This document shows positions 24,113-36,780 of a DNA stretch of 64,000 nt, in pieces. Within the stretch, counting starts at the first letter, position 1. The number at the start of each line of letters is the position of its first letter. The notes under the pieces are model-generated. The model worked only from the letters and a program-made list of their open reading frames with translations. It made no database searches and was not told where the DNA came from. The stretch is from Siphonodentalium dalli (taxonomy: Eukaryota; Mollusca; Scaphopoda; Gadilida; Siphonodentaliidae), in NCBI GenBank assembly GCA_032622095.1, contig CP136066.1, positions 114,349,319 to 114,413,318 on the forward strand. The letters are read 5' to 3'. Made by a program: the position numbers and the translations under genes.

Positions 24113-24391
24113 TTATAGATGAGAGCACATTATATCAATATATAGTGTACTATATTTGCATTCTTGGCAGCTATAGTGTAAACCATCGATCGAATCTCCA
24201 TTAAAGAGCAACCGAGGCGACATCGTGCGAAAAAAAAAGTAACTCAAACCATGTTCGGTAGCATGCCTACACCTATATATGTATGGATCCCATGCAAAAT
24301 ATCCCCTATACATTTCGTTAACTCCGTGTTTGTGTGACTGTCTGCTGTGACAGGTGGTTAAGCGTGCCTGTATATAGGCCTTCGCATCCAC
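24113..24391 (-). other. Open frame shared by both duplication copies
   Basis: A 92-codon frame beginning MDAKAYIQARLTTCHSRQ. It recurs at 56605-56865 with small changes and a different C-terminal reading because of an indel. No domain is recognised. Conservation between copies is expected from the recent duplication and is not evidence of function. Confidence 0.15.
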
Positions 24392-25471
24392 AAATCCCAG
24401 TCTATATTATAGGCTGTATATATATATACTGTATCGGAGAAATAGTGGCACGGACTCATTATAGGAATTGATAAGTTGTATATACATCGTTGGGTGGGTA
24501 AACTATATACGTATATGTCTGAGCTAGGGATGAACCATTTATATCAGAATCGCGATAATAAAGGTTATACGGTGAGCAAACTTATATTTAAAACATATTT
24601 AGGCCCTACATGAACGTGTCTAGAATGTTTCTGTTTTGGTGCAAAACTTGGAATTTCTAAATGCACCACCTTTGATCGAACCAAAATAATTCTCAAAATT
24701 GAAGAAAGTCTATATAATTGCACCATACTATGGCCACATATTGGAAATTTATAATCGCTAACTGCACACAAACCTATAGTGTATTGGACTTCAAAGTTCA
24801 AACTGTTGATTTTTTTTTTTCACCAAAGTGGGAAGGGGAGACACCACGACCCCGTCCCGTGTCAACGCGTCCGTGCATATATATAACTGATATCGTCAAT
24901 GTTACTGCATTTTCTCCCCCGCCGCATGCAGCAACAAGTTACATGGGGAGGGGGGCTCTGTGCTAAATTAATTACTGTATGTTCAACTCAATTGCAGAAC
25001 ATTCTGCAAATAAAATATTGTTTGTATGAATTTATGCGTGGGAAACCGAAATACCATTTCCACAGAAGAATGCCCATTGCATCAATTTCGAGTAGTGGTT
25101 TGGACGACCCAAGTTCGTCAGTTCTATGTTCTTGTTGTTTTACCAAGAACTCAACGAACCAACAATCGAGTATTCAATAAAAGAGAATTAAGTGCGAGTT
25201 TACACACTGTCGAATTATATATATCGATTGCTCGATAATAAATTACTAACGCAAGCGCGAATGGCTTAACATATACTCAAATTAAACAGCAGGAGGTAGT
25301 ACCATGCCTCTTGGAAACTAGTGACACAAGATTGTTTACTGCAGATGTCACTTCCTAAAGAAATGAACTGGAAAATATTTCATTTAACTATACTAAGTTA
25401 ATATAAGTGAGCAATTACTCGTAGCGTGATAAAAAAAATCCCAGACAAAAGAATTTTGCTAATATAAAATA

Positions 25472-28292
25472 CTAGCAGGGTTACCCGGCGTTGCCCGGGT
25501 TAATGTATGCTGTGGATATTTGTTGGGAATAGAGAATGCTCTTGCTTAAAGTGTTATACGTTTTCTCATAAATTGTATATTCAAATAGCATCACAAAACA
25601 TGGTTATTATAGTCATGGCTCACTCACATTGTCAATTGTCATTCTGTTTATCGCGATTAATCCGTTCCACCAATAATGAAGTATTTATTTATTTACAACT
25701 GCGTATACATTAGACGTTATAATATGATACATGAACATCATAAACACATTAGTTCGATAAAAGATGATAATTGGGTTTTACATATTGAGATGTATCAATC
25801 AATCTAGTGAGTTGGACTATGATCTCAAGGACACCTGGCTATCATATCTCCATGAAGATACAGATGTTTCAAAGAAATTTCCAGGTGCTCCTCTGTTCAT
25901 GGTGCTATATATTTGCTAAATATTCTTAGTTTAAACGAAATGTTGCTGCGCCTATATATCAGCTACATGTGCCAGGCACAGAGCGAGAGTTTGAGTTGTT
26001 TATGTCAGTCGATGAGTCTGTTCTAAAACCCTTGTCAGATGTCAGTATTGGTAGGATCCTGAAAAGTCTTGTGCTACTAACTGCATTTTCTTGTATATCA
26101 GAAGAAACTATATTTGACTGCACACTGTGACCACTATTTTTGAACAGGCCTTCCATATCTCTTGACAAATTGTAACTTTTTGTGGAAACTGCATTGAATG
26201 GAACAGACTAAAAAAATTTATTATATATATGCAATCCTCTGACTGTTCGAGGTCTCTCAGTTTGCACGAATATATGTATCTCTTCAATAGAATGATAAAT
26301 ATACTTTTAATGCTTCTTCTAGTTATCTCTTTTTGCTAGCTCATTGTGTGAATGCCTTAATTGCCATTCCCATATAAATATGACTGTTAAGAAGATATAA
26401 TTGTTCAAGTGACTTACGTGGGTCACCATATGTCGGGATTGTTAAATGTGAACGCCCAACTACTTAAAATGATATGGAGATGGCCTGGTGACTGTATATA
26501 ACTTATATGTGGATATCGGCGAATAGCAATCTTATCAACGATAGTGCATATCCGCTCGCCATCCGTGACGCAAACGACACCAAATGTGATTTAATTCATG
26601 GTATATCATTAGAGAAAAACGTGTATGAATTTGGTGGAATTTGGTTTATTAAATCAATTGTTGATGCAACGCTGACTCGAACAACGCCATATTGCGAAGG
26701 TGATTATATATTCGTTTGGTGGAAATCAGCGACAAAACTATTTCACCATATTTTTTTAATTTCCCCTCCCACCAACAGCGTCATTTTAGAAAATTTTAAC
26801 CCGCACCATTATCTTCCTTGTAAAAAGTTACCCCCTCTTAGAACGCCTTGGTGCCATCTCGATTGTACCGCGTGAAGTTATATATAGAACGCACACAGAC
26901 AGACAAAAAGACAGACAGACAGCACGATTTTATTTCTTGTATAATTTGAGAAGAACGTGTCTGAATTTGATGGTAATTGGTACTAAAAATATTTTGTATC
27001 AGTTTTGGTGACCCTCCCGTCCCTATTTCGGACTCAAGCTGCACACACTAAGACTCATTAGAGATTAGATATGCATATATAAGAAATTGGTGAAAATTGG
27101 CGAGTATACAAATTCGTATCAAATTTAAGGTCCCCATATCTCTCACCCATATGGCACCAAGTTGGTGTATCTAAACCACACGATAAGATTCCTCGTATCA
27201 CGGAGAAGAATATGTATAAATCTGGTGGAAATCGGCACTAAACATATAGATATAAGTTTTTGTGTCCCTCTCATCTCTATACACCACTGACTCGAATGGC
27301 CCCACTTGTGACATCCTTAAACCACACGATTACACTCCTGATATCATGGAGATGATTGTTTATAAGTTTGGTGATAATCGGCGACTAAACAATTTTTTTT
27401 ATCAAATTTGGTGCCAATCCCTCCCCTCTCCATCTCTCACCCAAACAGCACCACTATGGCTCTTTAGATCACGATTAGATTCCTCGTATCATGGATAAGA
27501 ACGTGTATCAATTTGGTGGAAATTGGCGCTAAAAATATTGTGCATCAATTTTGGTGCCCCTGTCCCTTTCAATGCAACCCTGACTCGAATGGGGCCACAT
27601 CTGACAGATAAAAGCCACACCATTAGACTCATCATACCATGGGGATGATTTTGTATAAGTGTGGTGGCAATCGGCGACTTATTATCAAATTTAGTTCCCA
27701 CCCCTCCCAATCTCTCATCCAAAAACAACAATTTGGCGTTGTTAAATCGCACAATTAGATTCCTTGTATCATGAAGAAGAAAATATATCAATTTGGTGGA
27801 AATCGGCGCTAAAATTAGTTTGATCAATTTTGGTGCCCCTCTCCCCTTCCGTTCATCCCTGACTCAAACGACGCCACTTTTGACATATTTAAACCACACC
27901 TTTGGATTCTTCATATCATGGGGATGATTATATGTAAGTTTCGTGGCAATCGGCGACAGAAAACAAATCTGCCCCCCCCCCTTCCGGGCACCCCTGACGC
28001 GAACGGTGCGACTTTTGCCATATTTGAACCACGCCATTAGATTCCTCATATTATGGGGATGATTATATATAAGTTTGGTGGCAATCGGCGACAAATTTTT
28101 TTTCTGCCCCTACCACTTTTCTGCCCCTGACAACAACGGCGTCACTTTAGAAAATTCTAACCACGACCATTATCTTTCTCGTAAAAAACTACTCCTAGTA
28201 GACCCCTTTGGCATCATCTGGATGGTCCCCTGTGAATTTCTATAGAACACAGACAGACAGACAGACAGACATTCGCAAATATAGATATAAGA
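25472..28292 (-). mobile_element. Non-autonomous 2.8-kb Helitron with an exact empty site
   Basis: On the minus strand it starts TCTTATATCTATATTTGCG (28292 down) and ends CCCGGGCAACGCCGGGTAA...CTAG (25475-25472). The empty site in copy 2 (57971|57972) reads AAAATA|TTATC, so insertion was between A and T with no duplication, as Helitrons do. The 3' hairpin ACCCGGCGTTGCCCGGGT is at 25482-25499. The body from about 26500 to 28250 holds diverged tandem units of about 270 bp containing ATCATGGGGATGATT and GTGGCAATCGGCGAC. The frames at 26507-26875 and 27489-28094 are these units. There is no Rep/helicase. Confidence 0.88.
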
Positions 28293-30400
28293 TTATCACC
28301 TGAGCGCATGTTTAGGCCTATGTCAGAGATAAGCACCTTGAAATTGGAGACTGCTACTTTGGGTACAAAGTTTCAGTTTTCTTTAGTAAAATTATCTAAC
28401 TCAATTTAGAACTCTGACATATATTAATAAAAACTGTTTGGCTGGACCATTGGTGCTAAAAAATGTACACATGGGTCAATTGACCCGGGGAGTGTCATGG
28501 GATTGGTGCCATTGACATCAGATGTCTTAAAAGGACAATAATAATTAATTATACACCCAAAATGGTCGGAATTTTGTAATAAAGATTGCTTCGCATGGGT
28601 CAATTGACACGAATATTGTCACGAGATAGGTGTTGTTAACATCTGATTCAGACGACTTAAAGGGGCATAAACAATTCTAATTTAAAAAATGAATCATATA
28701 CACAAAATGGTTAGACTCTGGTCGCTGGAAATTGGTATACAGGGGTAAATTGACCCGTGCAAACTTAAAGGGGAACTTATAGATTATATTATAGAGATGA
28801 GCAATTCTTATCAGCTTAAACGATATGTAGTAAAATTGGTACACATGGGATCCCATGACTAGGGGAATGTCATGGGATTGGCGCCTTGGACATCAGATGA
28901 CATAAAGGGGGGTTTGTAAAATATGTTAACATAGCTTATCAATTAAAAGCATTTATCATCTCAGAAGATATATGGGAAAATTGGTACACAGAGATAATAT
29001 GAAATTGGGCGTGTCATGGGATAGGTGCCGTTGACCTCAGATGACTTAAAGAAGTACTAGTAATTAGCAATAAAGAGCGTTTATTATCAACTTAAAAGTA
29101 GAGGTAACTTTATCCAGAGTTTCATGCAATATATATGTGATGCTTATCTCAGGTGACTAATAAATAGTTTAAATGACTGGAGGGGGCACTAATAATGTGT
29201 TCATTCGTTACCTGAGCAATGCCAGGTACCCTATCTAGTAATTGATACAGATATGATGGACTTATTTTTTGTATGGTGGAATGATTAGGTCCCGCGCTGA
29301 CAGCACCCCATCCTCTCGTGCAAGTTTCCTCACCAAGCAGGTACTTGATCACTGTCTGATGGCTCCATTTTCATATTTTAAAATCACCTCCATATCACCT
29401 TATTGTGAAGTGCATCATTGATCTACCATTTAGTAAAGGTATCCCACAAATTTGTCATAAATGTACTTCAAATATATTACTGTATGCAGACATCTATCCA
29501 ATTATTGGAGAAACCTAACACAGGCTTGTCTTTCAACACACAATTGATACAAATGCTTGCCATTCAAGGCACATATCTAAATTATTGTTCCTTCAATACA
29601 TTGAAACTCCACAAGTACAACAGGGCATCAGATGAATATTTAAACTAAACTGTTTAAAAAATGGAAAGATTCTTTGCAAACTTCAAGCTTCTGTTGGCCC
29701 ATCAGAGGAGATACTGTAGGGAATCTTTTTGAACAAACCACTTTGATTTGAAATGGAAGTGCGCGACTAAAATATTGTAATCTGTGGGTAACATCAGGTG
29801 TGGTTTCTTCACTGCTTCAAGATTGCTGACTAACATTGATTTGAATTTATAGATATTGGGATGAAATATCTCCAAATATTGACAGTAGAATTCTTGTCTA
29901 TAAAAGCTGGTAATTTAGTGACACAGCTGGGGGATAATACAAATGGAAACACTTTAGAAATGACTTATTGAAAGATGCAATTGCCCACATGCCTGTAAAT
30001 ATATTCATTATTGACTGAATGTAATGCAGAACCGCATGCACTGTATCTGTAATTGATAAACATCTTGCAATGGTTATTTCATTTATAACACTGGTTATAC
30101 ATGTTGGTATATCTTAAAAGGATAAGATATAAAAATGTCGTTTCATCTCATCGATAGAGGCAATATTATTTTCATCTCATGCATGATCCATGAAATGTTG
30201 GAAGGTCTTCTCCCCAACTTGTTTTCAGAGGCCATATATCCAGGACAATGGAGAGAGAGAGAAAGAGAAATACTGTCAAACTATTTATTCAACTTCGGGA
30301 AAAGTCCATAACAACAATATCTAATATGTGCTCTATAGTAGTACATACATGTATATATTAAAATATGGAGCTTCAAAGATAAAATGAGAGTTGCACAAAA
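28293..30400. other. Copy 1 sequence without recognised genes
   Basis: Contains four or five loose repeats of a GGTACACATGGG...TGACCCG...GTCATGGGATTGGTGCC module (about 28460-29060). It also holds the 224-bp stretch missing from copy 2 (29346-29569). No coding exon was identified. Confidence 0.5.
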
Positions 30401-30411
30401 TATTGTATTTA

Positions 30412-30569
30412 AGAAATGAATGTAGTGGGTGTGCGTGTGTTATTGGGGGATACGGCGCTGTGGTCGTTTGGGGACATTGTGTAAAGCGGTTGACACTAAA
30501 TGTGCCACAACAACCTATGTGCAGTATCTCTCAATAACACACACGCATAAACCCACTGCATTCATTTCT
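30412..30569. mobile_element. 158-bp MITE-like hairpin (copy 1)
   Basis: AGAAATGAATGTAGTGGGT...GTGTGTTATTG at the left pairs with the complement at the right, giving arms of about 45 bp with small gaps. The duplicate is at about 61166-61323. No clear target duplication was found. Confidence 0.6.
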
Positions 30570-31409
30570 TTATTTATATAGCTTTTTTATTGTTTATTCC
30601 CATAAACAAGACAGTCAATGACTGTGGGTCGCTCACCAGAATTTAAAGACTGAGAAGACTGAGACTCTGAAGACTACAAGGGTCAGCACGTGACAATATC
30701 ACTTAAGACAAGTAGTTCTAAACAGGGACATAGCTGGAGGTTCTCAGATGAGCAAGGCTCGTCAAATGAAAATTCTAATTACACACCACTGACAAATCTC
30801 CAATCTCTTACCTTTTAAAGAAAACAACCATACCACAGTACTAAGTTCACAAAAATCCTTTTGCACATCCCTCTTAGATTGAAATTTACAACTGGTACCA
30901 GTACTTCAAGCTCTCAAACGTTTGAAAATTACAAACCAAATAAAGTTAAAATTTGTGGCCAATTTGGTCCAACAGTTTAACCTGAAGTAGGAACATATGG
31001 ACTGTTGGTTTAAAAACATACATGAGGGAAAAACAAACCAAACTATGAGAACAATTCTAACCTATTTTTTATGTGAACATCTAATCTACAACTAATGTTA
31101 TACCAGGCATGAAATTTTCAACTGTTTAAATTTTGATCAAATAGGGGGTCAAAACCCCACCGCTCTACACTCCTTCCCCGTTGCCTCCAACATTGCCCCC
31201 ACCCAGGCTTCCTAGAAATCAATATTATTATACCAGTACCAAACAGGATAGAGGAGAGTTAAATCTCTTATCTCTGCCCCTATTAGAACAAATGTGAATC
31301 CCCATCTATGAGATCCCTTCATCTGGTAATATCAATATACCCCCACTATCCAATAGGGTATGATTTCACCTGGATGAGTGGTGGTTAACAAAATAATATT
31401 GGGACAGCC

Positions 31410-31535
31410 AAGTCTGTATTTAGAGTGTCTGACCTCTGCAGAATGAGGTCCACAAAAGGTGAATTTAATGACACTATTCCCCAAGGTGGAATAGCACAAC
31501 GTATTCACTCTCTGGGGACCTCATTTCCTAACGAG
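31410..31535. repeat. GAATGAGGTCC hairpin, diverged copy
   Basis: GCAGAATGAGGTCC...GGTGAATTTAATGACACTATTCC pairs imperfectly with the following GGAATAGC...TTCACTCTCTGGGGACCTCATT. It is related to the two hairpins at 45503-45790. The open frame 31425-31610 is this hairpin. Confidence 0.6.
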
Positions 31536-32189
31536 AGGCCAATCACGATCGACAGATGTTTAACCCATACCTTAGCGATAACTGATAATTGGTCTAAGAT
31601 ATCACAGTAATACATATATCAGTACTTAAACTTAAAAACAAAAGCTCAAATAATTTGTCTTAAGAAGGGGTTAAAGTATTTGGAGTGGGGGAGGAGTCGA
31701 TTTAAATCTCATAACTCTGTCCCTATTCACACCATGACCTCTCACTGTGAGATCCAATGGTTTAGCCATTAATAAATTTGACAGATAGGATAAACAATTA
31801 TCCAGCCAGCAGGTTGTTTGTCTTTACCTGCATACAACCACCCCCTAGAGCTTTGTAACATATGTCACCACTCAATTAATAACAGATTTCGCTTGGAATG
31901 ACATCTATTAAAGGTACTCTCATATACTCTGGATATTGGATGTTCACATGGCAATTTATTGCTATCATTATATTACATGCAACTATTGCAATAAAATCTT
32001 CATATCTTCAAAAAAGGACATCACACCTAATTAATGGTATACAACTAAAACAAATTAGTGTCAATGAAATATTTTTTTTAATTAAATATTTTTTTTATTA
32101 TTTAATATAAAAGTTTTTTTAATATTTTTTGCGTGTTAAATTGAGAGAGGAAATTCAATCTAAAAAAAAAATTTAAATTAAATTTTTTA

Positions 32190-32588
32190 ACAAAAAAAAA
32201 GGGGTCATAACTCCTTTAAAATAAATCGGATCAAACCCAAATTCGAACTTGATAATCTCACATACCAAATTTGGTGTCAATCAGATGAAATTGTTTTTGA
32301 GTTATGGCAGCATGTGTAAATTATAAGTAAAAAAGGGCCATAACCAGCCAAAACTGTAAACAAAACAAAACTCGATTCAAACCCATATTCGAACTCGAAC
32401 TGTATTTTGGGCTGAGAAACCTGTATACAAAATTTGGTTCCGATCAAATAGAAAATGTTAGAGTTATCGCATTATGCCTAAAGTGTCTACGGACGGACAG
32501 ACAGATGGATGTACAGATGGATGGATGAACGACGAGTTGTCAATCCGGACATTGACACTTTGTGTACCATACTATGGTATAGGTACAC
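32190..32588 (+). repeat. GGGCCATAAC tandem-unit element with terminal hairpin (copy 1)
   Basis: Units contain GGTCATAACTCC, ATCGGATCAAACCC, TTCGAACTTGAT and AAATTTGGTTCCGATCA, followed by GGACGGACAGACAGATGG. The end is the hairpin GTGTACC-ATAC-TATG-GTAT-A-GGTACAC (32562-32588). The same element is at about 62950-63348, and a relative at 34900-35423. Confidence 0.65.
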
Positions 32589-32900
32589 ATAAAACGTTTT
32601 ATCTCATGCAGAGTACAAGAAAAATGTATCAAAGTTCAAACCTGTTGTGCCTCTTTAATATTTCTATTCACATTTGTAATCAATTGAAATCAATGTCGAA
32701 AAAGCTTTCCATTAATATATAAATAAAACAAACTAGACCTACAGTTCTAAAAGTGTTTTGAATAATTATTTTGTTCTCATAGACTGATACAGAGCTCTCA
32801 AGTTGTCTTCCCATACAACCAACAAATCTACTAAACACAATCACATTATTAACCTCCAATAGTAATGCTATTAAACCATAAAACCAGATTATGCCTTTAA

Positions 32901-33259
32901 CCCTTTAACCAACAAACTGGCCAAAAACGCCCAAATAAAGCTTCAACATCCTAAAATATCTTCGGTCCGTCTCAATAAAACCATACAAATATGGATATCA
33001 TTGGAACCGGTTCATTGACCACATTGTGATGGTTACAGTTATGCCCTGTGCCAATGCATTCTCTTATATATGCGAGTCGACCATAGGTCGCCTCGCATAT
33101 ATAAGAGAATGCATTGGCCTAAAAAAAACATTTTTTCTAATATTTTTCTACATTCTTTGACAATTTTATCATTTTTAATGTGTGTTAAGCCAATGCATTC
33201 TGTCGATTCGCATATATAAGAGAATGCATTGGTACAGGGCCGTTCTGCTGGGTAAAGGG
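32901..33259. mobile_element. piggyBac-like MITE with TTAA target and empty site
   Basis: Flanked by TTAA (32897-32900 and 33260-33263). The ends CCCTTTAACCAACAAACTGGCC and the complement CCCTTTACCCAGCAGAACGGCC form inverted repeats. The paralogous site in copy 2 has a single TTAA at 63663-63666 and is otherwise intact. Inside is a 26-bp perfect-arm hairpin (33051-33117) and a related hairpin (33190-33232), both built on CCAATGCATTCT. It has no coding capacity. Confidence 0.92.
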
Positions 33260-33597
33260 TTAAGATGAAATTTAAATAACCATGCATATAAAATATAAAA
33301 GCATAAACATTCCATCTATGATATCTCATCATATGGCCAACACATCTGCTAGCAGTTAATGGACCTATATGTACGTCCCGCCCACCTGTAGACTGCATGG
33401 TTACTGTTACTACGCACCACAAGCCATCTCAATTCCGCTATCTCTTCAGTGCTAAAATAGCTTCCGATGAGAAAGGACTGTGTTGTTAAACGCCATGTAA
33501 CACGATAATATAGGTCCCTTCTGAATATCACGATTTTCAAGATACCTTTGTGTGTATATATGCAACATGTAAAAGTGACTGTCATTAGATATAAACA

Positions 33598-34890
33598 AAA
33601 ATAGAACCAGTTTTTAAACAAAAACCAGGTGTGATGGTTAGGTCACTTCCGATAAACAACAAAGATAGATGTTTAGGCATACGTTGAATCAAACGGTGTA
33701 AATGAAGCCATTATAAAACTTCAATATAAAATAGCAAATTTACTATCGAAGCTATGCTAATGGTTCACACCTTGATGCAATAAACCAAACGTAGGTGTAC
33801 ATGTGGTAATTAATCTATAATCCCTCTTTTGTCGAAATAAATATAACGATATCAGATTACCATACACGAGCGTCCTGAATGAACCCTGGTGCCATCAGGC
33901 CGGATGCAAAGGATTATCAAATAATGGCCTTTTAAAATTGCACATCCTATTTTCCTGTAAATAATGTACATTAAAGAAAATGCCGACTATCATGGAGTCA
34001 GTTGCATGTTGCCATGTCGAGGCAACAAATGGCACAAAGTGAACTTGTTCGGTGAAGGTTGCGTGTATACACCGCGAAGCACGTGCAATGTGTGAAATTT
34101 CGTGTAATTCTCTTGGAAAACATCTGTTGATTCTCATTTACACGTACATTGTCGGAGGAAGCTTTAGATTCTCAAATGGATTCAGTAAGATCGACGTTCG
34201 CACGAGCTCCTACAGGTTAGTGCGAATAGCAGAGTCGAACTCAATATTACCACGATGTTATAACAGCAACAAATGTATACATTTATAACGAAAAACACTT
34301 CACATAAAACACATACTCGCGGCACAATTAATATTCATAACGCATCACCGATCGGGACTACTATTTCCACGTTTTAGTCTGAAATCTGTTATATATAAAT
34401 ATTGAAATTTAAATAACACTAGGATCCGAGTGTGGTCGGTGGCATTGTTTAATCCAGCCTAAAGAGATGTTATAGTTACTTTTTTTTATATAGGAAACCG
34501 AACTAAAACATGTATAAATATCGTTCGTCAATCGGACATGTTCCACATGCACATATCAACACCATTGTAGCTTTTTAAGATATATTTTGCTCCCGTGTTC
34601 GTAAATTCCCTATAGCTTACAACTGTAGCTAGGGACTGGCTTGTGGTGCGATTCATATCACTAGGCAGTCCTATGTCGCTTCCGGGTTTAAGCTATCGGC
34701 TCATTGGCTATAATTGAAATTGGGGCGGTACCTACGGATAGGTCCATTAACTCAATGCAAGAGAGAGTCATTGTCACTTGATACTATCTCTGTTGCTCAA
34801 TGTGAGAAGACAACTTCATGGCATTGTAAACCTGATTTATTAGATTCTACTTGGACAGTGCAAACTGTGTATCTTTGATATATTTTAGAG
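33598..34890. other. No gene recognised
   Basis: Unique-looking sequence. The frames at 33895-34137 (minus) and 34052-34288 (plus) overlap antisense and lack domains or paired splice sites. Confidence 0.45.
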
Positions 34891-34899
34891 ATGAATAAA

Positions 34900-35423
34900 A
34901 TAATCAAAGGGTCATAATGCCCGCCATTAAATAATATCGGATCAAACCCATATTCGAACTTGATCTGTATTTTGAGTTGAGAAACTCACATACAAAATTT
35001 GGTTTCTATCAGTTTGAAAAATGGTTGATTTATCGAAGCATGTATGAATTCTATGTCAAAGGGCCATAACTCCATTAAAAAATATCGGATCAAACCCATA
35101 TTCAAACTTGATATGTATTTTGGGCTAAGAAACTCGCATACCAGATTTGGTGACGGTCAGATAATTTTTTTTTGAGTTGTGGCAGCATGCATGAATTCTA
35201 AGTCGAAAAAGGGCTAAAATTCCATTAAAAAAATCGGATCAAACCCATATTCGAACTTGATCTGTATTTGTTGCTAAGAAATTCATATACAAAATTTGGT
35301 TCTGATCAGATAGAAAATATTATCGCACCATGCGTAAAGTGTCTACAGACAGACGACGGACTAACGACGAGTGGTCAATCCGGACAACGACACTATGTTT
35401 ACCATACTATGGTATGGGTAAAC
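34900..35423 (+). repeat. GGGCCATAAC tandem-unit element with terminal hairpin
   Basis: About three units of 130-150 bp (GGGTCATAATGCC / GGGCCATAACTCC, ATCGGATCAAACCC, TTCGAACTTGATCTG), then a GACAGACGACGG stretch. The end is the hairpin GTTTACC-ATAC-TATG-GTAT-G-GGTAAAC at 35397-35423. Same family as 32190-32588. Confidence 0.65.
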
Positions 35424-35448
35424 ATAATATAAGTGTCAATGACACTGT

Positions 35449-36111
35449 AGCTCAACTTAGGTAGGGGGAATATTTTAATGGTTGACAGTAAATGGAGGAA
35501 TAGGAAAGGTGCTAATTGAAATGTCTAACCTAGCTGTGCCAAAGGATTTAGTCATGCAAAGAGTAAAATCCAAGATGGCCACCAGCGGCCATGTTTTTTG
35601 GCCAAATGGCCCCAAAATAACTCGTTCCCGTCTACATGTCATTGTTGACATCTATGACAAATTTCATGAAGATCCGACTAAAGCTACGATCTGCAGCCCA
35701 CGCCCAAGGATTCAGTCATGCGAAGAGTAAAATCCAAAATGGCTGCTGGCGGCCATGTTGTTTGACAGAACGACCCCAAAATGACTTGTTCCCATCTACA
35801 TGTCAATATTAACATCCATGACAAATTTCATGATGATCAGACGAACAGGACTACCTGTAGACCGCGCCAATGGATTTAATTTTGAAATTCAAGATGGCCA
35901 CCAGTGGCCATGTTTTTTGGCCGAATGACCCCAAAATGACTCGTTCCCATCTACATGTCAATGTCAACATTCATGACAAATTTCATAAAGATCAGACCAA
36001 AGGTACAACCTGTAGCCTGCGCCAAAGGAAATTGTTGACAGACACACAGACACACGGACGACGGATGCCAACTCATGGCAATAGCTCAAACTTACAAAGT
36101 AAGTTGAGCTA
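35449..36111. mobile_element. TAGCTCAACTTA-ended element with internal tandem units
   Basis: A 12-bp perfect inverted terminus: TAGCTCAACTTA at 35449-35460 and TAAGTTGAGCTA at 36100-36111. Three internal units of about 175 bp contain AAGATGGCCACCAG, GGCCATGTTTTTTGG and CCCAAAATGACTCG, followed by GACAGACACACAGACAC. The left end is preceded by the palindrome GTGTCAATGACAC (35433-35445). Confidence 0.65.
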
Positions 36112-36179
36112 AAAATGACCCTATTTGAACAAATCTGAACCCAGTCACCCAAGGCCCATCCATACCGAATATAATTTCA

Positions 36180-36660
36180 TTAAAGATTTTAAAGTTTCAT
36201 AACTCTGCAGATGTTATAATGGTGTCACCATTTTCAAATTTTATAACATGTTTAAAAAAAAATTCTGTTTGTTAAATTGAGCAAGGTGAAAATTCAAAAA
36301 AAACTGAATTAAAATTTTTGTTTTGTTTTTTGAGTTATGTCACTGGCTCCGTCAACATTTGACCCAGTGACCTCATTTGAAATAATCTGAATCACAGTCC
36401 CCCCAAGGACCAATTGTACCAAATATGAACCCATTCGCCCGAATGAAATTTGAGAAGTAGTCATTTTAAAAATTACTATGGTGGAAAAGAGTTATGGTCC
36501 TAGCTTCGCAAATATTTGAACAGGTGACCTCATTTGAACAAACCTGAATGTGATTCACATAGGGAACATCCACACCAAATATGAACCCATTCTGTCTTAC
36601 GGTTCTGGAGGAGAAGATGATTCTTGATGGACGGACGGACAAGGATTGATGATTATAGCT
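36180..36660 (+). repeat. Dispersed repeat, also at 46148-46425
   Basis: AAGTTTCATAACTCTGCAGA, TTATAATGGTGTCAC, GAGTTATGTCACTGGCTCCG and GACCTCATTTGAA occur in the same order at 46148-46425 in the same orientation. The units resemble the tandem block at 44750-45400. Confidence 0.7.
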
Positions 36661-36780
36661 CCACCGGAAACTTTTTTTCAGGAGAGCTAAAAAGCTGAAA
36701 GTATTTATTTATCATAAAATCTGCTGAGTATTTTTAACCCACACAGAACCAAGTCGGTCCAATAATAGCTTGAGTTTCAC

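Larger units (their letters stand above)
23268..33597 (+). repeat. Segmental duplication, copy 1
   Basis: Matches 55745-64000 in direct orientation at roughly 97% by eye. Matching blocks are 23268-25471 with 55745-57971, 28293-28427 with 57972-58106, and 28428 onward with 59399 onward. Differences are discrete: a Helitron (25472-28292) and a MITE (32901-33259) occur only here, 224 bp (29346-29569) is absent from copy 2, and a 1.29-kb element occurs only in copy 2. The end at about 33597 is set by the window end of copy 2, not by loss of similarity. Confidence 0.92.

Noticed and set aside
26507-28094. Several open frames of 68-122 codons
   Set aside because: They lie in the diverged tandem units inside the Helitron 25472-28292. 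The same words recur in different frames.
28240-28270. GACA repeats and other short direct repeats considered as a CRISPR-like array
   Set aside because: No regularly spaced unique spacers. They are microsatellites and tandem units of mobile elements in a eukaryotic genome.
33039-33621. Minus-strand frames of 127 and 90 codons, the second shared with copy 2 (63752-63988)
   Set aside because: The first crosses the TTAA MITE. In the second the differences between copies are amino-acid changing, which gives no sign of constraint, and no domain is recognised.
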